DNA of 64,000 nucleotides, from the NCBI GenBank assembly GCA_029449235.1, contig JANATG010000009.1, forward strand, positions 806,001 to 870,000, read 5' to 3'. The stretch comes from Linnemannia schmuckeri (taxonomy: Eukaryota > Mortierellomycota > Mortierellomycetes > Mortierellales > Mortierellaceae). Below, in pieces: positions 11,488 through 22,562 of the stretch (within the stretch, counting starts at the first letter, position 1; every line of letters starts with the position of its first letter). Position numbers and translations under genes: made by a program. The notes under the pieces were generated by a model. It did no database searches and had not been told where the DNA came from. It worked only from the letters and a program-made list of their open reading frames with translations.

Positions 11488-13559
11488 ATGGACCCAAATC
11501 AGATGATCGAGGAGTAAGTCCTCTGCCTCACTTCGCATATAGTGGTCCTTTTGCATCATTGTCCTCAACTGCAATGAGTCTGTTGAATCAATCTGACTCT
11601 TTTTTGGCCCTTTTGGTTCAATACATACCCTTCTTATCAGAGAAGCTCGCGACACTGTCCGCAAAATGTTTGACGAGATACTAAGGACCCTCAACGCTGA
11701 AGGAGACTATAGTGATAGCAAGGATGAGTATGAGACAGGCAGCGACGCCGAGGATAACAATACCACCACTGCCACTACCACAGATAAGACCACCTTCTCC
11801 GCTACCACCGCCACAGACAATGCCGACGCCGAAATCACCCCCACCACCATAACCTCAGACAATAGCACCACCGGCACCGGCATCACCGAGAATAACAATA
11901 ACAGCAACAACAATAGTACAGATGACAAGGGTGGAGAACAAGAATACGATGGTATTATTCTGCCTTTTGGTTCAATCCCTCTGTGCTTACATATGCCGCC
12001 TGACCTGATTGCTTTACGCATTGTAACTGAATCGAAAATCTTTTTATTTGTTTGTGTACTCTACTTAGAGAACTCCAAGATTAGTCTCAGCTACACTCGA
12101 CCCCCTCCCGCTGAGGGAACGACAGGTGAGCCCGAGAAGGCCAAGAGGAAAAAGAGAAAAAAGACCAAGAAGGCCAAGATCGAGCTTGAGGACTACCTTG
12201 CATGCGAAGATGGCATTGACCCACTGGTCGAGAACCCGTTTGACAGGTACGTCCATATATGTGCTTATCCCACCCTGGACCGTGTCATTTTATGGCGCAT
12301 GTTCGGTTCCGAATGATGGAACTTTAGCTTCGATCAACCAAGCGAAATTTGCAGACCTATTGTTCTAGCATACTACCTTTTGCGCAAATAGCTCCAAGAC
12401 TCCAGCTGAGCGAGTCGAGATTGCAGTCACCCGATTCCGCAAGAACCGCAAGTTCAGCCCGATTCGCTCTCAGATCCTGTCTGCCTACCTCGACTATGGT
12501 GGCATCCAAACAGGACCCAAGATGTTCCAGGGTGGTGGCGTCAAGACCGGTGGGGTCGATGATGATGGCGAGGTGGACTTTGACGCCATGAACGCTGGTG
12601 TCGACCGAGTGGACTTACCCGAAGACGGACAACAGGTGGATTTTACCAACGTCGTCACGACGTTCCTGTCGCAGCACTTTTTGCAGAACACCGGATGGAT
12701 CGACATGGTTTACTACAAGGACACTCCTGTCGTTGTCGCGGCTTTGCTGAATTACCTCCTTGTCCGCGACGTCCTGCCCGAGTATAAAGAGGATCTCCAA
12801 GCCGCCTTGGCTGTTGCTGAGAAGGCCAAGATTGAGTTGCCCCTATGCAAGATGATCAGTAATGGCTGGCCAAGTCGCTACGACAAGGCCTGCTCGCTTC
12901 TCTATGGAGGCGAGTGGTTTGACTACCTGGAGCACATTTGGCAAGGTGAGGCGGCGGCGATTGAGACGATTGGCTTAGATCGAGTGATGGCAAGGAAGAT
13001 TGTCAAGTCTGTGGTGGGACCCGATGTCGACATTGACACCCTGACAGTTGGACCACGAGAGTTCTTGGAAATGGAGGTTATTCATATCCCCCATATTGAC
13101 CTCGGCGAGAGTGCTGACGCCGATTTGGTGCCAGAGGAGGAAGATGTTACTGCGGTTGATGTGGTCGATCGCATGCTCCTTGGTGAAGGTGGCAAGTCGT
13201 CTGATGAACCTGTCGTCTCGGTGGTGTCCAATGGCACAGCAACAACAATAATAACTGCTGTTGAACCAGTTCCAGAAGTTGTGGAGGCGTTGATGGTCAA
13301 GTATGTCGACGTGACACTGGCAGAGTTGGACCCAGAGGTCCCCACGGAATGGCAGAAACCTGCGAGTCAGCGACGCAAGATTCATGTCTTTTTTGACCCG
13401 AACGTGTCGACCAAGCTACTGTTGGGCATGCGAATCGCGGGGTATGTCTACACGCTGTCGAATGGCATGTCGTATCTGGAGCAGGCTAAAGTCATGCCCA
13501 CCTACTACTTGGAGGCGGACGAGGTTATGCAACAGCCTGAAGATGAGTGGGAGGACTAA
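11488..13559 (+). CDS. arb1: Arb1-type Argonaute siRNA chaperone subunit
   Basis: Arb1 in fission yeast sits with Ago1 and Arb2 in the ARC complex, which holds duplex siRNA and feeds heterochromatin silencing. Four exons (a 26-nt first coding exon 11488-11513, then 11641-11951, 12069-12246 and 12392-13559) give 560 aa. Residues about 1-110 are an N-terminal helix and an Asp/Thr/Asn-rich low-complexity tract. A basic patch follows (KAKRKKRKKTKKAK). The Arb1 domain begins near ENPFD-SSKTPAERVEIAVTRF, runs through ILSAYLDYGGIQTGPKMFQGG, and ends with the family-like LLLGMRIAGYVYTLSNGMSYLEQ. The call rests on remembered family patterns and was not searched; the exon structure is secure. The low-complexity insert is unusual in length. 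Confidence 0.72.
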
Positions 13560-14115
13560 AAACTTGCGTTCGCGGTTTCCCCCATACATGCACATATCGT
13601 CATCATCACCAGCAGCACCTTTGTCTCGCCAAAACTGCAGAATGAAAAAAGTTGACAATTGTAATACTATGTGTGGGAATATATAAATTGCACGCATAGC
13701 TTTTTTTTTTTTGCAAAGTAACACTTGGTTCGAGGTACGATATTTATTTCAACATCCAACAAAACAAAACAAAAAGAAAAAAACAAGAAAAAAACACTAT
13801 ATCAAAAGAGTTGCCAGAGGAGACTGAAAGAAAAGCATCAAAAGAAATGTGAAGAGGAGCAAACAGCAAAGCCAAGGGAGGAAAATGTACAGACGCAAGT
13901 GATGAAAATGAAACTACAAGGCGAGGAAAAAAAAGGGGAAAGAGAGAGAGTAAATAAAATACATAAAATACAAAGGTATCGAACCAAATTGATGACAAAG
14001 AAAAGAATAGGAGGGGGCAATTGGTGTGTGCGTGGGTTTGGGTTGTGAGGGTGAGTTGAGAATAGGTAAATAGATCAGTTAATGCAAACCATTGGGAGTG
14101 AAAGGAGGGAGAGGC
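13560..14115. other. Convergent 3' region of arb1 and gene A1
   Basis: About 550 bp between two converging genes. It is A- and purine-rich on the plus strand (13770-14000) and probably carries both 3' UTRs. No gene is seen. Confidence 0.6.
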
Positions 14116-16439
14116 TCAGGAGCTGGGTTTCATCCTTTTGTTGGCAGCTTGTCCGGATTCTTCTTGTTTGGTGACAACATCAGCTGGCTCCCTCTTGGCG
14201 ACAACATGGCCGTGGGACTCCCCCTTGGCCATCTGGTAAGCCTGTGCGACCCACTGCAAGAATCCCAACCTGTTCGATTTGGAAGCCATGAGGACTTCGT
14301 TTTGGTGTGCAATGGACCAGCCATCCAGAGTGACGCTTGGGTTGTTGTCTTGTCCACGCTTGTTTTCCTTGCGTGGGGTAAAGTATCCAGCATCCGAAAG
14401 CAACCGGTATTGCTCTGCCATGCGTTCCTCTCCTTCAAGCGCCTGCCTCATCACATCCCTGTTGGCCTATGTAGTCGCAAATAAAAATGTAAGGGCTGGG
14501 TTAAAATTCAGCTTGATTGCGCCTCGACTGTCAAAAACACAAGTTGCAATAGGTATGTGGGAATACTTACAGAAAAGTCTCTGAGTACAGACACAGGGAT
14601 GATTGCCATGTCAATCGACGTGACCCATGCCAGATACGTCACATCCAGTCTTAGTTGGTACCTGTAGCGGAAAGCCAGAACAATATGGCAACCGCGCTTC
14701 TCGTGGATGCAGATGTCTCCATGTTCATGCCTGCCATCTGAGCTATCAGGTCGCCCAACACAATAGAGATCGCCTTTGACTGGATTCCTGAAGCAAGGTT
14801 CCATAATGCAGATGTTATTTTCCTCAACCATCTTTTTGAGAAACTCATCCGCATAAACGATCGCTCTGGCAGGTCGTCGTTCAGCAGACGTCTCTGCTGC
14901 CAATTCTGCTACAGACCAGATGGCACCATCGGGGTTGGGTTTCCTGTTGTGCTTCAGGCGAGGGACTGGGGTTGGAGTTGGTTTGACGTTGTAGAGTGCC
15001 CCCGCTTGCCTTTGGCCGTTCCTGATTTGAGGATCGTCGATTGGCAGAAGTGGTCGAATTTCGGATGTGGTGTAGCGAAGGGACGAGGAAGAAGAGGTTG
15101 AACAAGGTGTGTCGGATCTCTGTCGAGGTGTCAGCTGGACTCCTCTGTCCTGTGATGGCTTTGGTGCAATAGTAGACAGTTTTGGTATACGCCCGCCGTC
15201 CGGCGAAGGTGTGGGTGTGCTGTTGCTCAGCTTTGGTGGGCGTCCACGCTTGCGAGGTACGATTGCTAGAGAAACAATAGGTTGCGCAAAATTTGCTATC
15301 GATGAACTAGCAGAAGATGCACCCATGATAGCCGGCGGCAGCAGCGACGGTGAGTTCTGAAGCAAAATGGGCTTTTGAGATGGAGGATTTTCTTGCTCAT
15401 GAGAAACATATGCCAGGGCTGAGTCCTGCGATATTGTTTTTGCTGTCGAGCTGCTCAGAAGTGTTTTGAGCGCCGGAGTCGTTGATGACAAAGAACGTAG
15501 CGATTCGCATGTAACCAGATCGTCCTGAGATAGAGTTTCAAAATAAATATAGATATTTAATATGGACATGCGGTTTTCATATTTCAAGTGGAGAAGCAAC
15601 AAACAATCTGGGAGAGACAATCGATTGAAAAAAATACTTACAAGGTTACCCACGCCTGGATTGCCGATATGGTTCCCCACAACAGAGGCAACGGCCGACA
15701 GCAGGCTCAGAGGCGACAGCAAAGAGTCTTCAGTAGCAGTAGCAGTAGACGTAGGAGTAAGTTCGGAGTCCTCTATTTTGGGTCCAAGTAGCTCTTGCGT
15801 GAGTGCTACGTCAGCCTGATGGCTGGAAGAAAAAGTCGACTCTGGGCTCCAGGTGGGCGTACGGTAGGGTGAGGGAGAATAATGTCGTGAATGGGTGTCG
15901 ACCTCTAATGTGCCTGAGGCTCCTCCTCGTGTCCGCTCCTGGCTCGCAGGACAAGAGTGTTGCTGCTCTGAGCTGGAGGAGGTGTAGTCTGGAGTACCAG
16001 GGGCGATGTTATTGTTTATGTTGGCAGTGTTGGCAGTGTCGTCACTGGCAGAGTCGACGGACGGACTGGTGATTTTGGTGGTAGGTTCGGGCGAGGGGAG
16101 GAGGGCAGGTAAACGTTGGTAGTCTGCTTTCTTATCCGTTGCTTGGTTCATTTGTTGTTTTGGTTGTTGCTTTCGTTGTTGTTTTTGTTGCTTCTGCTGC
16201 TTCTGCTGCTGAAGTTGTTGTTGGCTGTTGAGGAGGTCAGCGAATGCTCGCGGCTGAGTATCTTGAGCAGAGGAAGCAGAAAGAGTAGACGCAGACGAGG
16301 TAGTAGCAGCATCAAAGAAAGGCACTGGTGCGGGTGGTTGTGGGTTGGAGGAAGTAGTCTGTTCAGCTTGCGATCCAAGGATAAAGCCAAGTTTGGTCTT
16401 TGACCTGGTGAGTCGAGGGGAGGGTCTTTCGTAGAGCAT
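14116..16439 (-). CDS. Unrecognised protein A1, AT-hook plus novel Cys/His C-terminal domain
   Basis: Not recognised as a named family. Exons 16439-15642, 15524-14571 and 14466-14116, all phase 0, give 700 aa. Residues 1-440 are Ser/Pro/Gln-rich and probably disordered, including a polyglutamine/lysine stretch. An AT-hook-like RKRGRPPK (about residues 357-364) points to minor-groove DNA binding and the nucleus. Residues about 500-690 form a compact, conserved domain shared with A2 (25612-28219). It contains VYADEFL, a C-x10-H-x-H-x3-C-x6-C cluster (codons 14762-14688) that could bind zinc, then FRYRYQ, and an exon-3 part with QYRLLSDAGYF and WSIAHQN. Identical intron positions in A2 show common ancestry. 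A nuclear regulator is an inference only. The leader upstream is CT-rich in the sense direction. Confidence 0.84.
14688..14762 (-). other. Putative metal-binding cluster of A1
   Basis: In reading order: Cys, ten residues, His-x-His, three residues, Cys, six residues, Cys. Every Cys and His named, plus the GRH-x-H and GC pairs, recurs in A2 at 26148-26225. Metal binding is inferred from conservation. Confidence 0.5.
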
Positions 16440-16614
16440 GATGTGCTGAGAATACGAGTGGAAAAAAAGAAGGGAGGAGGGGCTGGTTCAACAGCGATAT
16501 GAGGACATTAGGTGAAGGGATAGGAAAATGAGGAAGGTGAGGAAGGTGAGGAAGGTGAAGTGAAAGGAAGGATTGAGAGGGAAGGGAGTTGAGAAGGAGT
16601 AAGTGAGTGAGAAG

Positions 16615-16653
<39 letters not shown>

Positions 16654-17093
16654 TTGTAAAAGTTAAAAAAAAAAGACGCACAATCAAATACAGCAACGAG
16701 CAGTCACCTACCAGCCATTCATCAGTTCAGGAACACGAAGAGAGGGGAGGGGCGAGAGCAAAGAGGCGAGATAAAAAGAAGACGCCACACTTCTCCTTGT
16801 CTTCGTTATCCTTCGCTCCTCTTCCCTACTCTTCCCTTTACTTACAGCTATCATCTCCCTCTCCGCCACCACTGCCTACAACCAAACCCAGCAATCGTAT
16901 CGATTCAATAATTCTTCTTGCTCGACGACTTCAGCTCTCGACTCCTCTGTCGCCGTCTCTCCCCCTCTTTCTCCCTCTTTCTCCCTCTCTCTTCTCTCTC
17001 TCGTTCTCTTGCTTTGTCCGGTCGAGCTTCTCACCATGCATTCTAATACCCCAGAACACTACTAGTCAAGTCAGTGAGTCCGCGAACGCCACC
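16440..17093. promoter_or_regulatory. Divergent A1/B1 intergenic region
   Basis: This region separates A1 (-) from the putative B1 start (+). It is purine-rich on the plus strand next to A1 (so CT-rich in A1 mRNA) and CT-rich on the plus strand next to B1 (16925-17030), with an A36 run at 16615-16650. It probably holds both promoters and 5' leaders. No defined binding site is claimed. Confidence 0.5.
16615..16650. repeat. A36 homopolymer
   Basis: Uninterrupted A run in the divergent A1/B1 region; it reads as T36 in the sense of A1. Confidence 0.95.
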
Positions 17094-17927
17094 ATGCTCA
17101 CAATGGAGCGAATGGCACCACTTCCGTGCCCATTCAAGCCGGCTGCCGACAGCAACCTCCTCATTCAGGCCATGCTCATGGTTTCAGAACCAGGAAATAT
17201 GGTGAGTTCCTCATATTGTTTCGCATCCTTGTCAAGTTTTTTTTTCTCTTGCTCTCTTTGTGGCGAGAGATAGGTATTTCAATATTTTTTTTTTGTCAAT
17301 CGCGCTAGAGGTTGCTGGCACCGCCATTACAAGTGAAGTCGTGCCTCGTCGTTTATCGCATTTCAGGATAGCGAACCTTTTGAACCCTTTCGGTAGATGT
17401 GGCACTGCGACCAATTTGTGCCAACCAGGAATATGTGCCTGAATCCACGGTCATTCAACTAAAACGAGGTCTTCCAACTGACCCTCCTAGACGAGAAACA
17501 ATCTCTTTTGGATACTCATATCCGGTCTTCGAGTCGCCATAATCCAGTGCCGTCATCTTGGAAACGCGCAAGATCATACACAGAGGCACTGGCGCCCAGG
17601 AGGTCCAGGATGCGAAGCAACAGCCTCGACCAGCCTCAACCCTTTCAGATCAAACCTCAACCTCGACCATCAATCATATCAGGGCACATGGCCACCCAAC
17701 AAGCATCAATCGACATCCGTGACCATTGCCACCAGTATCATCATTCGCACGCCATCGTTCCCACGTCGATTCCAATCAAGCTTAATGTGGTTATATTCTC
17801 GCCAATGATCATCAAGTCGGAGTGCGTGAAGCAGCAGGACAACAAGCAACTCGGCACACCACGACTTTCACTTGGACACGCGATCGCCTCTAAGATCAAG
17901 CCAAAGGTCCCCTCCACTTCTAAGTAA
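17094..17927 (+). CDS. Putative gene B1, uncertain structure
   Basis: Not recognised. An ATG in a strong context (GCCACCATG) at 17094 opens a 36-codon exon ending in a clean GTGAGT donor (17202). Two 3' splice choices were seen. CAG ending at 17428 joins to EYVPESTVIQLKRG and stops at 17540-17542, giving 73 aa. A weak GAG ending at 17468 joins to VFQLTLLDEKQSLLD and stays open to 17927, giving 188 aa. The second product is Ser/Arg/Pro-rich in the middle and ends KPKVPSTSK. Both frames look partly protein-like, which could mean alternative splicing, a wrong model or a gene in decay. A CT-rich leader precedes it, as for B2. It is divergent from A1. Confidence 0.35.
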
Positions 17928-19381
17928 TCAAATCCCTTCAGGTTTCGAAGTAATACTGCCATGTCAAGTACCTCTTCATAATGCGACGGCTATTTGGTGC
18001 CAAAATCAATCTGAATGATAGCAAACATTCATTCGCCGCATTATTTATTAGTTAAATAAAACGGGGCGTCATTTCCACCCGCAATTCAAGCGTGGACAAG
18101 GTGCATTTGAATATTGCTTAATGGAGCAGACACATCCTAACCTCCCCACGAAATCAGTTGATACCATTTCAACTGGCTGCGCTTTATTTGAAGGCAAATA
18201 GAATCATAAACGAGCTGTTGTGGCAGTGAGAGCAACGGGTTTATCGGCCAGGAAATGACTACTATCAAATCGACTCACAGGACCTTGGGTTATTCATGGC
18301 ATATTTGAACGAATCGCAGCCGTATCCTCCATTACTATCGCATGGGTTCCGAATCGCCCGAGGATCGACCTATCAAGACGATATATGGCCAACCCTTCGA
18401 TAAGCTCAGCACATCCAAGAAGGATACGCCTTGGTTAAACTCAATTCCCGCAGAGGTTTCGGGATGCGTATCTCGAGAAAAATTCCGAAACTGGCAAAGT
18501 AATCCGACATCGATGACAAAAGTTGCAACTCACCTGCCCTCCCCATCAACAACAACAACGGCAATGGGAACGGAAATGGAAACGGTATAAGCTCCTCCAA
18601 TAGCTGCATTCAGATCAACCCTAAATCGACTTTGAAAAATATAGACGATTCGACGGTCCAGGAGATCGCTAAGCTTGAGAACGTATTGCTTCGCGATAAT
18701 TCCAACACCATCGCCGGTCTGCCCCCCCCTAAGCCATCGCCTCAGGTACCGTGTCACACCGCATCGCCATCGCCCCCACCTCAATTATCTTCTCTGTCGC
18801 CTATCGTTTGTTTCGACCGCACCATATCTTCCATCCGTCACAGCCTCGCTATTGCTGCATCGGTCGACCTGGCCCTCGTGCTCGTCGTCTCTTCCCCAAA
18901 TTCTCTGCTGCCGTCCATATTGAAACCAGGTAGTCAAAGTGCCTCAAAAACGACTCGGAGTCGGAGGAGGCCGCTGACAAGAACGATGTTATTCTCAACT
19001 ACGGTATGGTTACCTTTTCTCCAAATACGATCGCCGACTTGCAGTTGAGAACTCTCCAGTTCCTTTCTCGTCCCCGTCCTCGTCCTCGTCCCCGTCCCCG
19101 TCCCTGTCCCCGTCCCTGTCCCCGTTCCTCTCCCCTCCCCATCCCTGTCCCCACCCCATACAGTCGAGCTGCAACTCCTGTTCGAATTGCTGCTGCAGCT
19201 CAAGCAACAATTAGGACACTGGCTCGTCAAGGCGGATTCTTCTTGGTCGAAACTTCATCAAGCCCCAGGCCCTACAATCTGCTCCGTCAAGAAGGAGAGC
19301 AATAACGTCAACAATAAGACCAACGACAAGGAGGCCAAGTCAGCTTATACACTAGTCTCCTTCCGCGCATGTCCCATTTGA
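17928..19381 (+). pseudogene. Decayed coding-like stretch downstream of B1
   Basis: No intact gene is readable, but several plus-strand stretches look like former coding sequence in shifting frames. They are IKTIYGQPFDKLSTSKKDTP (near 18370), STVQEIAKLENVLLRDNS (near 18655), SESEEAADKNDVILNYG (near 18955) and KQQLGHWLVKADSSWSKLH (near 19205). They are separated by stops and frame changes without convincing splice sites. A CCCGTC-type hexamer repeat (19070-19126) lies inside. The simplest reading is a pseudogene; a many-exon gene that I could not assemble is the alternative. Confidence 0.35.
19070..19126. repeat. Imperfect CCCGTC/CCTCGT repeat
   Basis: A CT/G-rich hexamer tract, reading Arg-Pro repeats in one plus frame. 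It lies inside the decayed B1-downstream stretch. Confidence 0.8.
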
Positions 19382-19689
19382 ATTCCTGATCCTCTTCTTC
19401 CTTCCCGTCTTGTATTTACGGTATCATCATCTCTATCCATTTATTGTTTAATTTTTTTCTTCATATCGAGCCCTTGACCATAAGGCTCACAAAATCAATT
19501 TTAATCTTTGTGTTTATAGCTGGTTTCTTTCTCGCTTTTCTTTGCGCGTTTCCTGGTACTCAGCTCAAGTAGTATCACCATTTTGAATGCCTTAAACAAG
19601 GAATAGTTTGGCACAGCATGCTATAATGAAAAAAAAAAAAAAAAAAACAACCAAACCGCAACTTCAAGATAAAAGAATGAGGTGATTGA

Positions 19690-19910
19690 ATCCTGTGTGC
19701 TTGTATTCTTGTGATGTCCATAATGCAGTGAAAGAAGAGAGGTGGAAGCGCCATATGCTTGTCTTTTTTTTTCTGTTGGTGAAGAATTGATTTTGGATAT
19801 GGATAGCGATGACGAGTTGGACAGAGTGTGAATAGAAGCAATCCAGATTAACATCGCAGGAAATGAATGATTGAGAAGGGTCGATACGATTTGAGTGAGA
19901 GGAGGACGCG
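19690..19910. repeat. Duplicated non-coding block, copy 1
   Basis: Clearly homologous to 24425-24655. Shared landmarks in the same order are GCCATATGCTTGTCTTTT, a GGTG-GAA-TGGAT segment, GATGACGA, GTGTGAA and ACGATTTGA. It lies downstream of the B1 region, as copy 2 lies downstream of B2, in the same orientation. Neither copy has a convincing ORF. It could be a conserved 3' UTR, a small RNA gene or a fragment of a segmental duplication. Confidence 0.7.
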
Positions 19911-20829
19911 GATGATAATACAAGCATATATTGATGCAGGGCTATTGCTCATACTCTGAAATGAAAGCCTCTTGTCGATAGCGTTCCTTTTCCACATTTG
20001 TAGTGTAACAACCTCATTACCATTGACACTGCTTAGGTCATAGCTCAAGTCAAGGTTCAGTCGGAAGGGGTACTGGAAACATAGTGATCTTTATCACAAG
20101 AGTTTAATAGAAGCAAGAGTTTATTGAACGTAAAGAGTGTGTTAATAAAATAATAAACGAAGCACTTTGACGGCGACATTGTGAGGAAAGGATAAGAGCG
20201 TGTCGTTCGAACCCTGACCGTCTGCTTTTCTCCTCTATTCTGTGCTTGGTCACCTTCTCTAAAAGCAAGATTTCGTTTTATTCACATGCGCAGATATCGA
20301 TCTCAGCATACATTGATTGGTTCGTTTAATGAGAGGGAAGGGAGGAGCTCAGTGGTCGTGTGGTCGTGTGATGTAATGAACTTTCAGAGGGCGGGAGGAA
20401 GAGGCAAGGTTTAGGGGGGGAGAGGGGGGGAAAGGGAGGGAGAGCGCGAGAGATAGCATTACTCCTCTCTAGGAGATGTACACACAGCGCAGCTACTGAG
20501 AATGGACCCTTGTCATAGCTGTATTATCATCATCAGCCTTTGTGGGGAGGCATAGTTGCCTTTATTGTTGGTCCTGCTTTAAAATGGTCTTTCCTCGCTT
20601 GAGTCAAACACGGAGAGAACAGCGAAAAGAGACCACCTGAATGAGAGCAAGAAGAATGGTGAAGAAGGATGAATACATTAATTGTAGCCGAGTAATAGGC
20701 TAGAGCATGTTTTGCTTTCGGGTAGAAAGAGTCGTATCAAAATCCGAGCACAGGATCAAAGCCGGATTGACCGAATCTCTGAGAGATGAAATAGATGGGG
20801 AGAATGTAGTTGAGGCGGGTAGAAGAAAC
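19911..20829. other. Intergenic region, nothing recognised
   Basis: About 0.9 kb of unique DNA with G-rich purine tracts around 20400-20450. No ORF has coding character and no RNA gene was recognised. Confidence 0.5.
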
Positions 20830-21810
20830 ATATTATTACCATGGAGTCGATAGGAGTGACCTACAAGCATGCTCCTGCTCGTGCAGGAACTGGAGGTACT
20901 GCAACGACACAAGACTATCACAGTCAGAAAGAGGGGTGGAAGGGTTAAGCCAGAGTGCAGGGAGTGTGGGGTGAGGGAAGGGGTATAGGTCTGGCGAGTG
21001 GAGAAACGAGCAAAAATCACTACCGCGACAATGGTGTCGATGGTGCAAAAACATGCTCCTGCTCATTCTCAAGCTACAGACATCAGAGCGAGGCTAAACC
21101 AAAACGAATGGAAAGAGGGTAAAAATAGCTATCTTATGGTGCAACAACATCGGCGGTGAAAGTATGAGATGGGGGTGTGGTTGAGGGTGCAGCTCTGGTG
21201 GATGGAGGTTAGATGGAGAAAAAAATCATTCTTATTATTATCATGGCAACGGTGTCGCTGGTGTAAAACATTCTCTTGCTCGTTCTCAAGCTATAACTAT
21301 CAGATCGAGACCAGACGAGTACGAGCAGAGAGAAAATCGAAAGGGCTACCTTTTGACGTAATAACATCAAAGGTAAAGGAATGAAATAGAAGTACGAGAG
21401 AAGGATTAGTTCTTGGAGGCAGACAAAATGTTGTTAAACAGTTAATACAATGGCATGATGGCTATGGTACAATAATATTCTCTTGCTATTTCTCGGGCCA
21501 CAGGCGTCGGATCGAGACCAGACAAAGACGCACGGAAAGAGCATTGAAGAGACTTTCTTTTGGTTAAATAATGTTAATGGTGGAGGTAAAAGAAAGAGAA
21601 ATGGTCGAAGATGCTATTCTTAGGGGCAGAAAAAAAAGGTCAATAATTAAGACCATGGCATGGTCGCAATGGTTCGGAAGCATTATCGTGCTCGTTCTCG
21701 GGATATAAACATTGTATCGAGACCAGACAAAGACGTATGGAAAGGAGGTTGAGAGGGCTTTTTTTTGGTATAATAATATCTATGGCGGAGGTATGAGAGA
21801 AAAACATGGT
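20830..21810. repeat. Five-unit diverged tandem repeat, about 205-bp period
   Basis: A core resembling TATTATCATGG...GGTGT..., then CTCTTGCTCGTTCTC, recurs with anchor positions (TGCTC) at 20876, 21060, 21278, 21484 and 21689, spaced 184, 218, 206 and 205 bp. From unit 2 onward the core is followed by a segment like ATCGAGACCAGACAAAGACG and then, about 65 bp on, a TAATAA-TCT/CAT-GG motif and GGAGGTA. Units have diverged considerably (units 3-5 most alike), so the array is old. No long ORF spans it. It lies directly before the B2 leader. Confidence 0.75.
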
Positions 21811-22562
21811 TATGGAATAAAGGACCATAGTCTACTGTTGACTTTTTGTCTTTTTCTTTTGATCAGTCCGTCTGCCATGTTATTTTGTATCCTTTTACTT
21901 TTCGACGGTCATCAGGTTCCCTTCCACTTCTATACTTTGGCTTTTCTTTTGTTTTCCTCTCTTCTGACCTTCGTTCTTCCCTCTATATTGATACTCTCGT
22001 TCTTTTCTTCTCATTCTTCTCTCTCTTTTTTTCCCCCTCTCTTTCTTTCCCTCTCTTTCTTTCCTTTTTTTTCTTTTCATCGTCATTCCTCCCAAATTCG
22101 CTACTCTTACTCTTATCTCCACACTTGCTTCCTTTCTCTACTCCTTCTGCTCCTTTCACTTCCACTTCTACCTCCACTTCCACACAAAAAACACATTCAC
22201 AGCGTACACTTTCAGTAAAACAGACACCTTCCTTCTTTCTTCACTCCCCTACTCTCATTCTCAGCACAAACGACTCTCTACTCAGCGCAACACATACATC
22301 CCTTTTTCTTTGCCCTTACACACACAACACGCAGACTGTTCACTCTCAGCACACACTCCCGCACTCTTTATTTTTACTCTCCTGTTTGCTTGCGTTCTAT
22401 CGCTGCTTGCGGATATCTTACAGCTCTCACCTTCTTGTCAGTCTCCCTCAGCATTCTCTCTACTTGTTTCATTTCTCCTTTTTGGATTACAAAGACATAT
22501 TTTTTTTCTATTTGTCATTTTTTCCTCCAGTCAATCTCTGTGCCACCAATCCGTAACTCACC
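21811..22562 (+). promoter_or_regulatory. Long CT-rich leader/promoter of B2
   Basis: About 700 bp that is strongly pyrimidine-rich on the plus strand (21840-22550), ending in the context CTCACCATG of B2. The apparent long ORFs here are composed of Ser/Phe/Leu/Thr only because of base composition and are not called. Confidence 0.55.

Noticed and set aside
20200..20230. GTTCGAACC as a tRNA T-arm
   Set aside because: No matching acceptor stem, D-arm or anticodon arm at suitable distances.
21846..22556. A 236-codon plus-strand ORF rich in Ser, Phe, Leu and Thr
   Set aside because: It lies in the CT-rich leader just before B2, is compositional, and overlaps another open frame of the same kind.
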